A program made the translations under genes and the position numbers. A stretch of DNA of 64,000 bases, from assembly GCF_002217285.1 (NCBI RefSeq), contig NZ_MUGW01000026.1, positions 1 through 64,000 of the forward strand, given 5' to 3'. Every line of letters starts with the position of its first letter. Position 1 is the stretch's first letter. The notes beneath the pieces were generated by a model. That model worked only from the letters and a program-made list of their open reading frames with translations. It had not been told where the DNA came from and searched no databases. This document shows, piece after piece, positions 1 to 10,428 of the stretch. This stretch comes from Flavobacterium hercynium. GTDB lineage: Bacteria > Bacteroidota > Bacteroidia > Flavobacteriales > Flavobacteriaceae.

Positions 1-3000
1 GCTGTACAGATGAAATAACATATACTGTAGCTGCTTTAGTGAATATTACCGTAACAGGACAATTGATCAATGATGTAGTGTGTAATGGAGATTCTAATGG
101 TTCTGCTAAATTTGATGTAGATAATTTTACAATAATTTATAATAGCGCTTTAATAGCAGGTCCTGCTACAGCAACTTTAACCCAAACAGGAAAAGAAGTT
201 TTCTTAACCAATGCACCGGCAGGTACTTATACAGTTCGTGTAACAGATGCTATAACAGGATGTACAGCTGATGCTACAATAACAGTTAGCCAGCCTACAC
301 CACTAGCAATAGCAGTTACAAGCAATATAAATGCTACTTGTAATACAGGAGCTCAGGTTTCGGTTGCAGCAACAGGAGGAACTCCTAATTATGAATATGC
401 TTTTGTTTTAGCAGGTGTTACACCAACACCGGCAGATTACACCAACAGTTTTAATGCTGTTTTAGATCCTGCTCTTGGACTGAACTGGAGAGCGTATGTA
501 AAAGATGCACATAATTGTGTGACGTATATTGACATTACAATAGCCATAGATCCGTTACCGGGTAACATTACAGCGACAGTATTGAGTCATTGTCCATCTG
601 CAACGGGAGATTATAGCTTTACAGTGAATGTAGGATCAGGAATTGCTCCTTTTGAATATAGTATACCGGGAAGTGGTTTTCAAACCAGCAATACTTTTAC
701 AGTAAAAGTACCGGGAAGCTACGATGTAACGGTTAGAGATGCAAATGGCTGTCAGGTTACAGTACCGGCTCTGGTAACTATTTTACCAGTGTTACAATTA
801 AATGCTGTTATTACTGCATTGCCTAGTTGTACTGCAGCGAATGGCGGAAGCATAACAGCTGCAGGTACCGGAGGTTCAGGTGCAGCTAATTACAGTTATA
901 CGCTAAACGGAGGAGCGCCAATAACGACAACTCCTGCTGTATTTACTAATGTTGCAGCCGGAACCTATACTATAAGAATAACGGACACCCTAACCAATTG
1001 TAGTGTGGATCAACAGGTAGTTGTTTCATCACCAACACTTATTACCGGATTTGCATTAGCCAAAACTGATGTAACGTGTAATGGAGGTACAGATGGCCGT
1101 ATAACAGCCAGTTTAGCGCCAAGCGCACCGGGTGTAAACGATAATCCTGTGTATGAGTATAGTTTAACAGGTACTACAGTTTTAGGAGCAGTAGTTACCA
1201 GACCAAATCAAACCAGTCCTGTTTTTGATACCCTTGAGGCAGGAAGTTATACTGTAACGGTTACCTCAGGCAGAGCTTGTCAGGATTCAATTACCATTCA
1301 GGTTACACAGCCGGCTTTAATTGTAGCGGCAACTCCGGTAGTGGTACAATATGCCTGTAATGCAGGAAGTAATACGTCTAATTATGCAACGGTAACAGTA
1401 GCAAGTGTTACAGGAGGTTCAGGAGTGTATACGTATGAGTTTATCAGAAACGGTGTTGCTGTTCAGAAAGGAACACAAAATGTGTATACAGAATCTGATT
1501 TCTTAGGAGGTAATTATATCGTAAATGTTACCGATGACAAAGGATGTACAGCAGCAGCTACAACAGTAGTAACAGTTGATCCGTTTATTAGTTTAGATGT
1601 TATAAATGTGTCAAAAACACCTATTACCTGTGTTGCTGACGAAGATATTACAGTCTCTGTAGCGACTACAGGGGGAACACCGGCATCGTTAGATTATACT
1701 GTTGCAGGAGTTGGTAATCCGTATAACCAAACGAACACAACAGGTGTTTTCACCGGCCTTGGAATAGGAAGTTATCTGATCACCGTTACCAATCCGGTAA
1801 CAGGATGCAGTATTCAGGATACCTATTATGTTGCAGATCCTAATACTTTTGAAATCAAAGCGAATGTTACTGCCAAAGAAATTTGTTTTGGAAGCAGTGA
1901 CGGAATAGTAGAATTAACCTTTGTGGATAACCAGCCTGTTCCAACAGATGAAGCAGGTCCTTTTAACTATGTGATTACAGGAGGCGCAGTCCCTATTACA
2001 GGAAGTGCAGCCAGCGCAGGTCCAATTACCATTGCCAATCTGCCTGCAGGTCAGTATACCGTGACCGCTACGCTTATAGCAAGTCCTCAGTGTATCGTTA
2101 CAACAGTGTTTAGTATTCTGCAGCCATCGGCACCTTTAGCCTTGAGTACTACAACATCGGCCATAACATGTATACCGGGCAATGATGGAGAAATAACAGC
2201 AATTGCAACAGCAGGCTGGGGAGCACCGTATGAGTATGAATTAATGTTAAATGGAGCTGTTGTAGTGCCTTACAGTACAAATGGAAGCTTTACTAAGTTA
2301 AGCGCAGGAACTTATACTATTAATGCCAAAGACAATCATGGCTGTAGTATCAGTGCAACAGAAACACTGGTTATTCCGGCGCCTATCGTAGTTACCGCTG
2401 CTGCCAGTACCACTATGTTAACTTGTTTTGGAGACAGAACAGCTGTAATTACAGTTGCTGCTCCAACCGGAGGACAGGGAAGTAACTATCTGTACACCTT
2501 AAATATGGTTTCAGTAAATCCGTTTATTGTTTCGGGTCCACAATCAAGTGGTATTTTCAGCGGCCTGGGAGCAGGAACGTACAACATAACGGTGACTGAT
2601 GGATTTAATTGTTCGGCTACCTCTGCGGATATTGTAATTGCAGAGCCGACAAAAGTTACCACCAGTCTGGTATTGTCCAAATCACAAACCTGTTTAACCC
2701 TGTCAGAGCTTACTTTAAGTGCTGGGGGAGGAAATGGTCCTTATACGTATAGTGCTGATGGCATTTCATATAGTACAGTAACCTTTGCAAGTTCTGTTTC
2801 ATTTTCTGTTCCGGTAGGTAAATACCAATATTATGTAAAAGATGCTAGCGGATGTGTGGCCATTATTTCAAATGAAATTTCAATTGATCCATTACAGCCT
2901 CTGACAGTGAATGTAGATGTGAGTAATGCAGTAATAAAATGTTTAGGAGAGTCAACAGGAGTTATAGTGGCAAATGCTACGGGTGGTTTAGGCAGTTATG

Positions 3001-4382
3001 TTTATACCCTTGAAGACGGAGCAGGAGGTCTTGTAAGACCAGCTCAGGCCAATGGAAGATTTGAAAACTTAGCTGTTGGAAACTATATGGTAAAAGTAAG
3101 CAGTGTGGATTGCGATGCAAGCTCAGTACTGATTACCATTACCCAGCCGGCAACAGCAATTCAGGCGGCATTTATTCCTACAGATGTAAGTTGTTTTGGA
3201 GAAAATGATGGTAGAATTGTAGTCAACGCTACAGGAGGAACAGGAATTACTAAATATGCTATTTCGCCTAAATTAAACAGATTTGATTATGCTAATACAT
3301 TTGAAAAATTAACAGCAGGTACTTATACGGTAATTGCGCAGGATGAAAACGGATGTTATGCTATCACTGAAGTTGTTGTTAATCAGCCTGATCCATTAAG
3401 TATGGAAGAGATTCCAGAATCTATAGTTCCGGAACTATGTAAAGACGACAAAAATGGTGCCTTTAGTATTTATATTAAAGGAGGTACAGGTCCTTATAGT
3501 GTAAGTTTAGACAATGAGAAAGGTCCTTTTATACCAGGAGCTATCGGTCAGACTGTATTTGAATTTAAAGGTATTAATGGAGGATATCATGCAGTATATA
3601 TTCTTGATGCTAAAGGTTGTACAAATATGGTCATGGAAAATTTGCCTGTACCAGTAGTATTGGAACCAAAAGTTACAGTAAGCTATGAATGTGTTAATAA
3701 TGCACAGGCTAACAGAGTAGAAGTTATAATAGATGAAAGTAATACAGATCCAAGTCTTATGAAATATGATTTAGATGGAAATCCGGCTACTGTTCAAAAT
3801 AGCAACATCTTTACCAATATAGCACCTGGTTATCATATTATAACTGCGGTTCATGATAATGGCTGTTACCAATTCTCAACACAATTTTTTGTGGAGTCTT
3901 ATGAGCCATTAGAACTAAAACCTACTGTAACACAAGAGATGAACATATTGACTGTAATAGCAAGTGGGGGAACTTCTAATTATGTATACAGTTTTAACGG
4001 AGGACCATTTACTTCTTCTAATAAATTTATAATTCGCGAATCTGGAGATTACCATATAATTGTAAGAGATGAAAATGGTTGCGAGGCAAGTATTATTGCT
4101 CCGGCAAAGTTTGTTGATGTTTGTATTGATGATTACTTTACACCTAATGGTGATGGAGTTTACGATGAGTGGGGACCTGGTTGTACCAATATTTATAAGG
4201 ATCTTGAATTCTCAATTTTTGACAGATATGGTCGTGTTATTAACAAATACCACTATGGAGAAAAATGGGATGGTAGATACAATGGTGAGGAATTACCATC
4301 AGGAGATTATTGGTACGTTCTTAAACTGAATGATGTAAAAGATAACAGAGAGTTTGTCGGGCATTTTACTTTATATCGTTAA
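1..4382 (+). CDS. SprB-repeat surface adhesin with type B T9SS C-terminal domain (5' partial)
   Basis: Large cell-surface protein exported by the type IX secretion system. The frame is open from base 3, so the gene begins upstream; the first start-like codon (GTG at 39) lies inside a repeat and is not the real start. At least 1459 residues are visible. They form a long series of roughly 70-90 residue SprB-type repeats, each with a Cys near its start (TCNG, TCFG), a G-T/S-Y-T-V-x-V-x-D segment and a second Cys before the next repeat. The last ~85 residues (CIDDYFTPNGDGVYDEW onward, ending GHFTLYR) are the gliding-motility-associated type B sorting domain. Such domains normally depend on a neighbouring PorP/SprF protein, which follows 55 bp downstream. 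Probable role in adhesion or gliding; the ligand cannot be told. Confidence 0.9.
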   Translation, partial: CTDEITYTVAALVNITVTGQLINDVVCNGDSNGSAKFDVDNFTIIYNSALIAGPATATLTQTGKEVFLTNAPAGTYTVRVTDAITGCTADATITVSQPTPLAIAVTSNINATCNTGAQVSVAATGGTPNYEYAFVLAGVTPTPADYTNSFNAVLDPALGLNWRAYVKDAHNCVTYIDITIAIDPLPGNITATVLSHCPSATGDYSFTVNVGSGIAPFEYSIPGSGFQTSNTFTVKVPGSYDVTVRDANGCQVTVPALVTILPVLQLNAVITALPSCTAANGGSITAAGTGGSGAANYSYTLNGGAPITTTPAVFTNVAAGTYTIRITDTLTNCSVDQQVVVSSPTLITGFALAKTDVTCNGGTDGRITASLAPSAPGVNDNPVYEYSLTGTTVLGAVVTRPNQTSPVFDTLEAGSYTVTVTSGRACQDSITIQVTQPALIVAATPVVVQYACNAGSNTSNYATVTVASVTGGSGVYTYEFIRNGVAVQKGTQNVYTESDFLGGNYIVNVTDDKGCTAAATTVVTVDPFISLDVINVSKTPITCVADEDITVSVATTGGTPASLDYTVAGVGNPYNQTNTTGVFTGLGIGSYLITVTNPVTGCSIQDTYYVADPNTFEIKANVTAKEICFGSSDGIVELTFVDNQPVPTDEAGPFNYVITGGAVPITGSAASAGPITIANLPAGQYTVTATLIASPQCIVTTVFSILQPSAPLALSTTTSAITCIPGNDGEITAIATAGWGAPYEYELMLNGAVVVPYSTNGSFTKLSAGTYTINAKDNHGCSISATETLVIPAPIVVTAAASTTMLTCFGDRTAVITVAAPTGGQGSNYLYTLNMVSVNPFIVSGPQSSGIFSGLGAGTYNITVTDGFNCSATSADIVIAEPTKVTTSLVLSKSQTCLTLSELTLSAGGGNGPYTYSADGISYSTVTFASSVSFSVPVGKYQYYVKDASGCVAIISNEISIDPLQPLTVNVDVSNAVIKCLGESTGVIVANATGGLGSYVYTLEDGAGGLVRPAQANGRFENLAVGNYMVKVSSVDCDASSVLITITQPATAIQAAFIPTDVSCFGENDGRIVVNATGGTGITKYAISPKLNRFDYANTFEKLTAGTYTVIAQDENGCYAITEVVVNQPDPLSMEEIPESIVPELCKDDKNGAFSIYIKGGTGPYSVSLDNEKGPFIPGAIGQTVFEFKGINGGYHAVYILDAKGCTNMVMENLPVPVVLEPKVTVSYECVNNAQANRVEVIIDESNTDPSLMKYDLDGNPATVQNSNIFTNIAPGYHIITAVHDNGCYQFSTQFFVESYEPLELKPTVTQEMNILTVIASGGTSNYVYSFNGGPFTSSNKFIIRESGDYHIIVRDENGCEASIIAPAKFVDVCIDDYFTPNGDGVYDEWGPGCTNIYKDLEFSIFDRYGRVINKYHYGEKWDGRYNGEELPSGDYWYVLKLNDVKDNREFVGHFTLYR

Positions 4383-4437
4383 CCGATAATAAGCAAGCCA
4401 GTCAGTCATAGATTTTATATCATCTAAAAAAAATACA

Positions 4438-5409
4438 ATGAAAAAACTTATTATATCCTTAGTATTCATGGCTGTAACATCAGGTTACAGCCAGGAGCTA
4501 AACCTGCCGGTATTTACCCAGTATTTAGCAGATAGTCCCTTTATATTATCTCCTGCTTACGCTGGTATTGGCGATAACCTGAGAATCAGAGCCAATGGTC
4601 TGACACAATGGGTGGGAATCAAAGATGCGCCTCAGAATCAATCTGTTTTTGCTGATTTTCGTATCCTGGACCGCTCCGGAATTGGAATCTCAGTTTACAA
4701 TGATAAAAACGGCTATACAAGACAAACAGGAGCAAAAGTTTCTTTTGCCCATCACCTGATTTTAGATTACTATTCCAAGCAATACCTGTCTTTTGGTATT
4801 TCGTATAACTTTAATAGTTTTCATATCAATATTGATGAATTTAACAGTACGCCCAATCAGCCTATTTTAGATCCGTCTATTACAGATAACCGTTATACTC
4901 AAAATAACAACTTTGATATTAGTATGCTGTACCGTTATGAGAATTTTTTTGCCAGTCTTAATGCCAATAATATTTTAAGAAAAAACATTGATAAGTATAA
5001 AGGAGTAGAGCCGGATTTGCTATCTAATTTTCAACTTTATAGCGGATATACTTTCAGAGATGGTGAAAATAGAAATATAGAGTACGAACCTTCTGTGTAT
5101 TACCAGTTTTTTGCCAGTGATCAGCGTTCGAGTACCGATTTGAATTTCAAATACAAACGCTATAACCGCTATGAAGATTATTACTGGATTGGGGTATCGT
5201 ACCGCTTTTTGAATGATCAGTTATTAAAACCTTTATCAGCAGGTCCTATGGTAGGTTTTATGAAATCTAAATTCTATTTTGGTTATTCGTATCAGGTCAT
5301 GTTTAATGATTTAGGAAGCCATAACTCAGGTACTCATATGATTACCATTGGAATGGACTTCCTGGGATCAATCAGTAACTGTCCGTGTACACAAGGTCCT
5401 GTACATTAG
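4438..5409 (+). CDS. PorP/SprF family type IX secretion membrane protein
   Basis: Outer-membrane beta-barrel partner of the preceding adhesin. The 323-residue product opens with a signal peptide (MKKLIISLVFMAVTSGYSQ) followed by the family's typical start, with the motif PVFTQYLADSPFILSPAYAG. The rest is amphipathic, aromatic-rich beta structure ending in a short Cys-containing tail (SNCPCTQGP). Length fits PorP/SprF proteins (about 300-330 residues). In F. johnsoniae SprF is needed for secretion of SprB, and type B cargo genes are commonly followed by a dedicated SprF-like gene; the same-strand order here says this protein serves the upstream adhesin. Followed by an 8-bp inverted repeat (5409-5416 with 5434-5441) lacking a U tract, so a terminator there is uncertain. 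Confidence 0.9.
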   Translation: MKKLIISLVFMAVTSGYSQELNLPVFTQYLADSPFILSPAYAGIGDNLRIRANGLTQWVGIKDAPQNQSVFADFRILDRSGIGISVYNDKNGYTRQTGAKVSFAHHLILDYYSKQYLSFGISYNFNSFHINIDEFNSTPNQPILDPSITDNRYTQNNNFDISMLYRYENFFASLNANNILRKNIDKYKGVEPDLLSNFQLYSGYTFRDGENRNIEYEPSVYYQFFASDQRSSTDLNFKYKRYNRYEDYYWIGVSYRFLNDQLLKPLSAGPMVGFMKSKFYFGYSYQVMFNDLGSHNSGTHMITIGMDFLGSISNCPCTQGPVH

Positions 5410-5516
5410 AATGCTGTAAAACGTATCAAATTCCAGCATTCAGATTACGCCAATAAAAAAAAGTTTAAAGCTTAAAAGATATACATTCGAATAGATATAT
5501 TTTATCAAATAACATC

Positions 5517-6176
5517 TTATGAATTTATATTTTTTAAGCTTTCATAATTTAAGTCATTATAAGTATAAATAATAGTATCTGCCAACGATTGATCTTGGGT
5601 GTCGACACCTTCACTTTTGTAAGCAATACAAAATATTCCAGCTGCATTCGCTGCTTTAATTCCATTGGTACTATCTTCAATTACAATGCATTCCTCTTTA
5701 GGTGCACTGGAGTAAGATGCTGCTTTAAGGAAAATTGCAGGATGTGGTTTAGACTCTGGGAAATCATTACCGCTAATTTTATGTGAAAAATATTGATTAA
5801 GATCAAAACGCTCAAAAACCTTATCGATAACTTGCATTTCAGAAGAGGAAGCTACAATCAATTGAACTCCATTGTTGTGGAGATCAATAATTAAATCTTT
5901 TACACCAGGCATTAAATGCAAATCTTCTTTTTTATCAAATGCTTCCAGAAATAAGGTGTTTTTGGCTAAAATTAGTTCTTCAATTGTATGAGGAAGATTA
6001 AATTGATCTTTTATTTTTTTATAGATCGTTTTATTTGAATTTCCAGTAAATGTGGCAAATAATTCATTTGTTACTTCAATATTTAAATTCTTAAATTGAA
6101 TAAGACTTACTTCATGATGTAATGGTTCACTGTTAACTAATACACCATCCATATCGAAAATTACGGTTTTAACCAT
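5517..6176 (-). CDS. HAD-superfamily hydrolase (beta-phosphoglucomutase-like phosphatase)
   Basis: A 219-residue cytoplasmic HAD subfamily IA protein with all four motifs: motif I FDMDGVLVNSEP with the nucleophile Asp8 and acid/base Asp10; motif II VASSSE; motif III Lys in SGNDFPESKPHPAIF; motif IV VIEDSTNGIKAA. The cap region between motifs I and II suits a C1-capped sugar-phosphate phosphatase or phosphoglucomutase-like enzyme; substrate cannot be predicted. Start chosen at the only ATG that keeps motif I at residue 7. It is convergent with the PorP gene and 59 bp from the next minus-strand gene upstream, so may be co-transcribed with that acyltransferase. Confidence 0.88.
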   Translation of the reverse strand: MVKTVIFDMDGVLVNSEPLHHEVSLIQFKNLNIEVTNELFATFTGNSNKTIYKKIKDQFNLPHTIEELILAKNTLFLEAFDKKEDLHLMPGVKDLIIDLHNNGVQLIVASSSEMQVIDKVFERFDLNQYFSHKISGNDFPESKPHPAIFLKAASYSSAPKEECIVIEDSTNGIKAANAAGIFCIAYKSEGVDTQDQSLADTIIYTYNDLNYESLKNINS

Positions 6177-6235
6177 TGCGTTTTTTTTTAATTATATAAA
6201 ATAGAGCTTTAAGGAATTTTAAACGTTTTCAGTTT

Positions 6236-7330
6236 TTAACTGAGAAGTTTTTGATTCCTTTTATTATTTAAATATTTCCTTACCGGAATATCATAAAAAG
6301 TCATGACTACGTAAGCAATTATTACAAGAAAAATTACTCCAAGAATCACTATAAGTGTTAATTGTGCGGTATCAGGCTTGTAATTTGTATAGTAATTTCC
6401 AAACATCCAAATTGCAGCATAATGTGTCATATACAAAGGGTAAGAAATATTTCCTGAAAAGTTACAAATCTTTTTGAGATGTGGTGTCACTTCAGTTCCC
6501 GCACCCAAAGCGATTAGTAATGGAAAATAAAACAATACAATTAAAGGTTCGGCTAGCCAATTTAATTTTGAAAATGGCATTATGAATGCTAAAAGCAATA
6601 ATAGCGAAAGACCTGCAAATCCCAGCTTATTTTTGATAATCCAATTAGAGCGATAGATAAGTAATCCGGCTAAAAAAGAATAAGAGATTCTGGCACAGCC
6701 ATCCCAAAAGGTAGGACCGCTCCAGCCACCTAATAAATTTCCGGCACTATATCCGACAAAACAAATCGCTCCGGCAGAAAGTAGTGTTAGTATTAACAAA
6801 TAGTTACGGCTAATTCGATAAAGAATAAAGGCATAAACAATATTTGCCATATATTCCCAAAATAAAGACCATGCCGGAGCATTAAAACTAAAAAGATTAA
6901 ATGCCCGATCTGCTATTACAGGCAGTGGAATAAGAAATAAGGAACAAAAAAAAGTCAATAAGATTTTGCCATTACTATACAGTTCCTGATAATTAGCAAA
7001 AGGATCTAAAAGAAATGCTAAAAGTCCCAAAACAGAACCTGCTATAACCAAAGGATGAAGCCTGATAATTCTGGATATAAAGAAATTGCGAATACCCATT
7101 TTAGCAATGCGATCATCATAAGCATACCCGATTACAAATCCTGAGAGGCAAAAGAAAAAATCAACAGCCAAAAAGCCATGTCCTATGAAATTCTGACTAG
7201 GATCTGTATAAATCCATTCCATAAAATGAAAGATAACAACAGCCAATGCTGCAAAGCCTCTTAATCCGTCTAAAACTTTAAAATGTTGTTTGGTCTGGAG
7301 AATTGTCGATGGGCTTGTACTTGTAGTCAT
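6236..7330 (-). CDS. Acyltransferase 3 family membrane protein
   Basis: Integral membrane O-acyltransferase, 364 residues. The N-terminal signature LDGLRGFAALAVVIFHF carries the conserved R and H of the acyltransferase 3 (OafA/YrhL) family, followed by FFFCLSGFVIGYAY, and about ten hydrophobic segments. The family moves acetyl or other acyl groups onto sugars of lipopolysaccharide, peptidoglycan or exported glycans. There is no C-terminal SGNH domain. Substrate unknown. No glycan biosynthesis genes lie beside it, so context does not help. Confidence 0.88.
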   Translation of the reverse strand: MTTSTSPSTILQTKQHFKVLDGLRGFAALAVVIFHFMEWIYTDPSQNFIGHGFLAVDFFFCLSGFVIGYAYDDRIAKMGIRNFFISRIIRLHPLVIAGSVLGLLAFLLDPFANYQELYSNGKILLTFFCSLFLIPLPVIADRAFNLFSFNAPAWSLFWEYMANIVYAFILYRISRNYLLILTLLSAGAICFVGYSAGNLLGGWSGPTFWDGCARISYSFLAGLLIYRSNWIIKNKLGFAGLSLLLLLAFIMPFSKLNWLAEPLIVLFYFPLLIALGAGTEVTPHLKKICNFSGNISYPLYMTHYAAIWMFGNYYTNYKPDTAQLTLIVILGVIFLVIIAYVVMTFYDIPVRKYLNNKRNQKLLS

Positions 7331-7738
7331 TTACGGTTTGGTATCTTATTTAAATTGAATCTGGCGCTGCTGGCTAAATTTATGCTGTTGCAAATTATAT
7401 AAATTAATGTTCAAATCAAAATTAGGTGTTAACAGCTGTTTATCATTTGTTTACGCAGGTTTTACAAGGTAATTTTCTAATTATCAACGACTATCAGTAA
7501 TTATTAAAGTAGTCTAATATTGAAATCCTTGTTATGAAAAAATTATTATCGTAATAAAAATAGTGTTATATTAGCATTGCCAAAATGTAAGTGTACAGCG
7601 TAAATCAATCGTAAAACATTGGTTTTTAATGTTTTTAAACATTAGAAAAAGTTAGAGCTTTCGTATGTGGACGACTAGTGATTTGTTTCAAGTAAACATT
7701 TGTAGGTTTCCACTTTTCTTATTACAATAAACGCCACA
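7331..7738. other. Divergent intergenic region, 408 bp
   Basis: Separates the minus-strand acyltransferase from the plus-strand PAS kinase and should hold both promoters. The best plus-strand -7-like box is TAGCATTG at 7572-7579 (one mismatch to TAnnTTTG) with no convincing -33 partner. I see no gene, tRNA or strong hairpin here. Confidence 0.4.
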
Positions 7739-10426
7739 ATGAAATTAATAGAAAATAAAGAACTCTTTCAAGCCATTTTTAACTCCTCTCCAAACGGCAT
7801 TACAATACTGCAATCTATTAATGATGAAAAAGATAAAACAGTAAATTTTTTGGTACTTCTTTTAAATTCTACAGCTTTACATTTTATTGGCAATACATCT
7901 TATGAAAACAAAAGCTATAGCGAAGTTTTTCCTATGATGAAAGAGGCAGCTGTAGAGGAAAAATTTATTGAAGTAATGAAAACGGGCGTAACGGCTAGTT
8001 TTGAAAACATTATTACGATTAATAATAAAAAGTATTCTTTTCAATTTACTGTCGTAAAACAAGCTGATTTGCTGGTAGTAACAACAGAAGATATAACAGC
8101 ACTGCGACAGGCAGAAATTACACTTGATACTGCATTGACAGTAGCAGAAAAACAAAAACGATTTTACGATTCTATCACAAATAATACACCCGATCTTGTA
8201 TATGTATTTGATCTGTCTTATATTTTTACCTATGCCAATAAAGCTTTGCTTACTATGTGGGGTAAATCAGCAGAGGATTCTATAGGACGTGGTTTAAGAG
8301 AAAATGGTTATGAAGAATGGCATGCTCTAATGCATGAACGTGAAATTGATGAAGTCGTTGCCACAAAAAAAACAGTTAGGGGAACAGTATCTTTTCCACA
8401 TGCTGAATTAGGAAACAGGGTTTACGATTATATTCTTGCTCCGGTTTTAAATGAAGAAGGAGAGGTAGAAGCCATTGCCGGAACAACCCGGGATATTACA
8501 GAAATCAAACAAGCAGAAAAAAGAATTCAGCAAAGTGAAACGCGTTTTCGAAGTATGATCGAACAAGCACCAATAGCGATGTTATTGTCTAAAGGTGAAG
8601 ATGTTATAATTGAGAGCATTAATAATCCAATGCTACAGTTTATAAATAAAAAAACAGCAAAGGAGGTTCTTGGTAAAAAAGCATTTGATACATTACCGGA
8701 ACTTGCAGACCAGCAAATACTTCAAACAGTTGTACAAGTACAAAAAACCGGTATTCCTTATAGAGGATATGAACAACCAGTTGATTTAGTCGTTAATGGT
8801 GAGACAGAACGTCGCTATTTTAATTTTTCTTTCGATTGTATCAATGATGCTGAAGACAGTTCTGCGGTGTTGCACATGGCAATGGATGTAACAGAACAGG
8901 TGTTGGCAAGATGGAAATTGGAGGATAGCGAAAGCAGGTTAAAATCGGTAATAGATCAAACGCCTGCGCCAACCTTGGTACTGATGGGCAAGGACTTGAT
9001 TATTGAGCAAATCAATAAGCACATGTTGCAAATGATTGGACGCGGTGAAGAAATAATTGGTAAAGCATTGATCGATGTGCTACCGGAACTTGAGGGACAA
9101 TATGTTTGGAAACAGGTTCAGAATGTATATAACAAAGGAATTCCGTTTTATCAAAGTGAAGTCCTGGTACAGCATAACCGTACAGGTGTACCAGTTGATT
9201 ATTATTACAATTTGGCTTATCGTCCTCTAGTTCAAAACGGACAAATAGTTGGAATGATTCAGGTTGCTATCGATGTAACGGAACATGTAATGGCTCGAAA
9301 AAAACTGGAAGAAAGTGAGAAACGTTTTCGTGCTTTGATAACCGCTTCATCTGATGCAGTATACCGAATGAACGCTGATTTTACCGGACTGCGTAATTTA
9401 GAAGAGCAAGGCTTCGATACTAATCAACAGCAAGCTCCTTCTGTTAACTGGATAGACAAATACATTCATCCTGACGATCGTAAACAGGCTGTCCATTTTA
9501 TTGAAGCATCTATAGAAAACAAAAAAATATTTGAGTTAGAGCATCGTGTTTTAAATGCTGATGGAACTTTTACCTGGAATTTTTCAAGAGCTGTACCTAT
9601 AGTAGATGATCAAAATAATGTAATCGAATGGTTTGGTACCTGCACAGATATTCATGAAGAACGAACTATTACTGAAAAATTAGAAAGCCTTGTAGCCGAT
9701 CGTACTAAGGAATTACAACGTTCTAATGAAGATTTACAACAATTTGCCCATGTAGCATCTCATGATTTAAAAGAGCCGGTTCGTAAAATAAAAACGTTTA
9801 CAAGTCGTTTACAAGATCACCTTAGTGAGCAATTAGATGAAGTTGCTACCCGATATATCGAAAGAATTCATGTTGCTACAGATCGTATGTTTAACATGAT
9901 TGATGGTGTTTTAGCCTATTCTAAAATTAATGCAGATTTGCAAAAACCAACAGTAGTTGATCTCAATGAGGTTATAAAAAATATCGAAACTGATTTAGAA
10001 GTTTCATTACAAAGAACAGGTGGGAAAATCGATTATGATGATCTTGCAATACTAGAAGGAGCATCGGTACTAATTTATCAACTTTTCTATAATTTGATTA
10101 ATAACTCCTTAAAATTTGCTAAAGCAAATGTACCGCCTCAGATTAAAATTGTGTCTGAGATAAAAGAAGAGAAAAATAAAAAGTTTGCCGTAATTACGCT
10201 AACGGATAATGGAATTGGTTTTGAACCAGATATGGCAGAACGAATATTTGAAACCTTTACCCGACTTAATTCTAAAGATAATTACGAAGGTACCGGTTTA
10301 GGATTAGCGCTTTGCAAAAAAATAGTAGAGCGTCATGAAGGAAAAATTACTGCAACAGGAATAATAAATGAAGGAGCTGTTTTTACTATAAAACTTCCTT
10401 TGCAGCAGAAAGAAAACAACATTTAA
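7739..10426 (+). CDS. Multi-PAS sensor histidine kinase
   Basis: An 895-residue kinase without membrane segments, so a cytoplasmic sensor. About five PAS/PAC units span residues 5-655; the third and fourth are near-duplicates (IEQAPIAMLLSKGED and IDQTPAPTLVLMGKD). A short coiled coil (LVADRTKELQRSNEDLQ) leads to a HisKA dimerisation domain with phospho-acceptor His675 in FAHVASHDLKEPVRKI, then a HATPase_c domain (N box NLINNSLKFA, G1 DNGIGF, G2 GTGLGLALCKK). This phytochrome-like class typically works with small response regulators, and the next gene, 2 bp downstream, is exactly that. Signal unknown. Confidence 0.9.
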   Translation: MKLIENKELFQAIFNSSPNGITILQSINDEKDKTVNFLVLLLNSTALHFIGNTSYENKSYSEVFPMMKEAAVEEKFIEVMKTGVTASFENIITINNKKYSFQFTVVKQADLLVVTTEDITALRQAEITLDTALTVAEKQKRFYDSITNNTPDLVYVFDLSYIFTYANKALLTMWGKSAEDSIGRGLRENGYEEWHALMHEREIDEVVATKKTVRGTVSFPHAELGNRVYDYILAPVLNEEGEVEAIAGTTRDITEIKQAEKRIQQSETRFRSMIEQAPIAMLLSKGEDVIIESINNPMLQFINKKTAKEVLGKKAFDTLPELADQQILQTVVQVQKTGIPYRGYEQPVDLVVNGETERRYFNFSFDCINDAEDSSAVLHMAMDVTEQVLARWKLEDSESRLKSVIDQTPAPTLVLMGKDLIIEQINKHMLQMIGRGEEIIGKALIDVLPELEGQYVWKQVQNVYNKGIPFYQSEVLVQHNRTGVPVDYYYNLAYRPLVQNGQIVGMIQVAIDVTEHVMARKKLEESEKRFRALITASSDAVYRMNADFTGLRNLEEQGFDTNQQQAPSVNWIDKYIHPDDRKQAVHFIEASIENKKIFELEHRVLNADGTFTWNFSRAVPIVDDQNNVIEWFGTCTDIHEERTITEKLESLVADRTKELQRSNEDLQQFAHVASHDLKEPVRKIKTFTSRLQDHLSEQLDEVATRYIERIHVATDRMFNMIDGVLAYSKINADLQKPTVVDLNEVIKNIETDLEVSLQRTGGKIDYDDLAILEGASVLIYQLFYNLINNSLKFAKANVPPQIKIVSEIKEEKNKKFAVITLTDNGIGFEPDMAERIFETFTRLNSKDNYEGTGLGLALCKKIVERHEGKITATGIINEGAVFTIKLPLQQKENNI

Positions 10427-10428
10427 AT

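Noticed and set aside
39..41. GTG as start of the adhesin gene
   Set aside because: The frame continues to the window edge and GTG falls within a SprB repeat; the real start is upstream of the window.
5409..5441. Terminator after the PorP/SprF gene
   Set aside because: An 8-bp stem is present, but the 17-nt loop and lack of a T run make it weak, so it is not listed as a feature.
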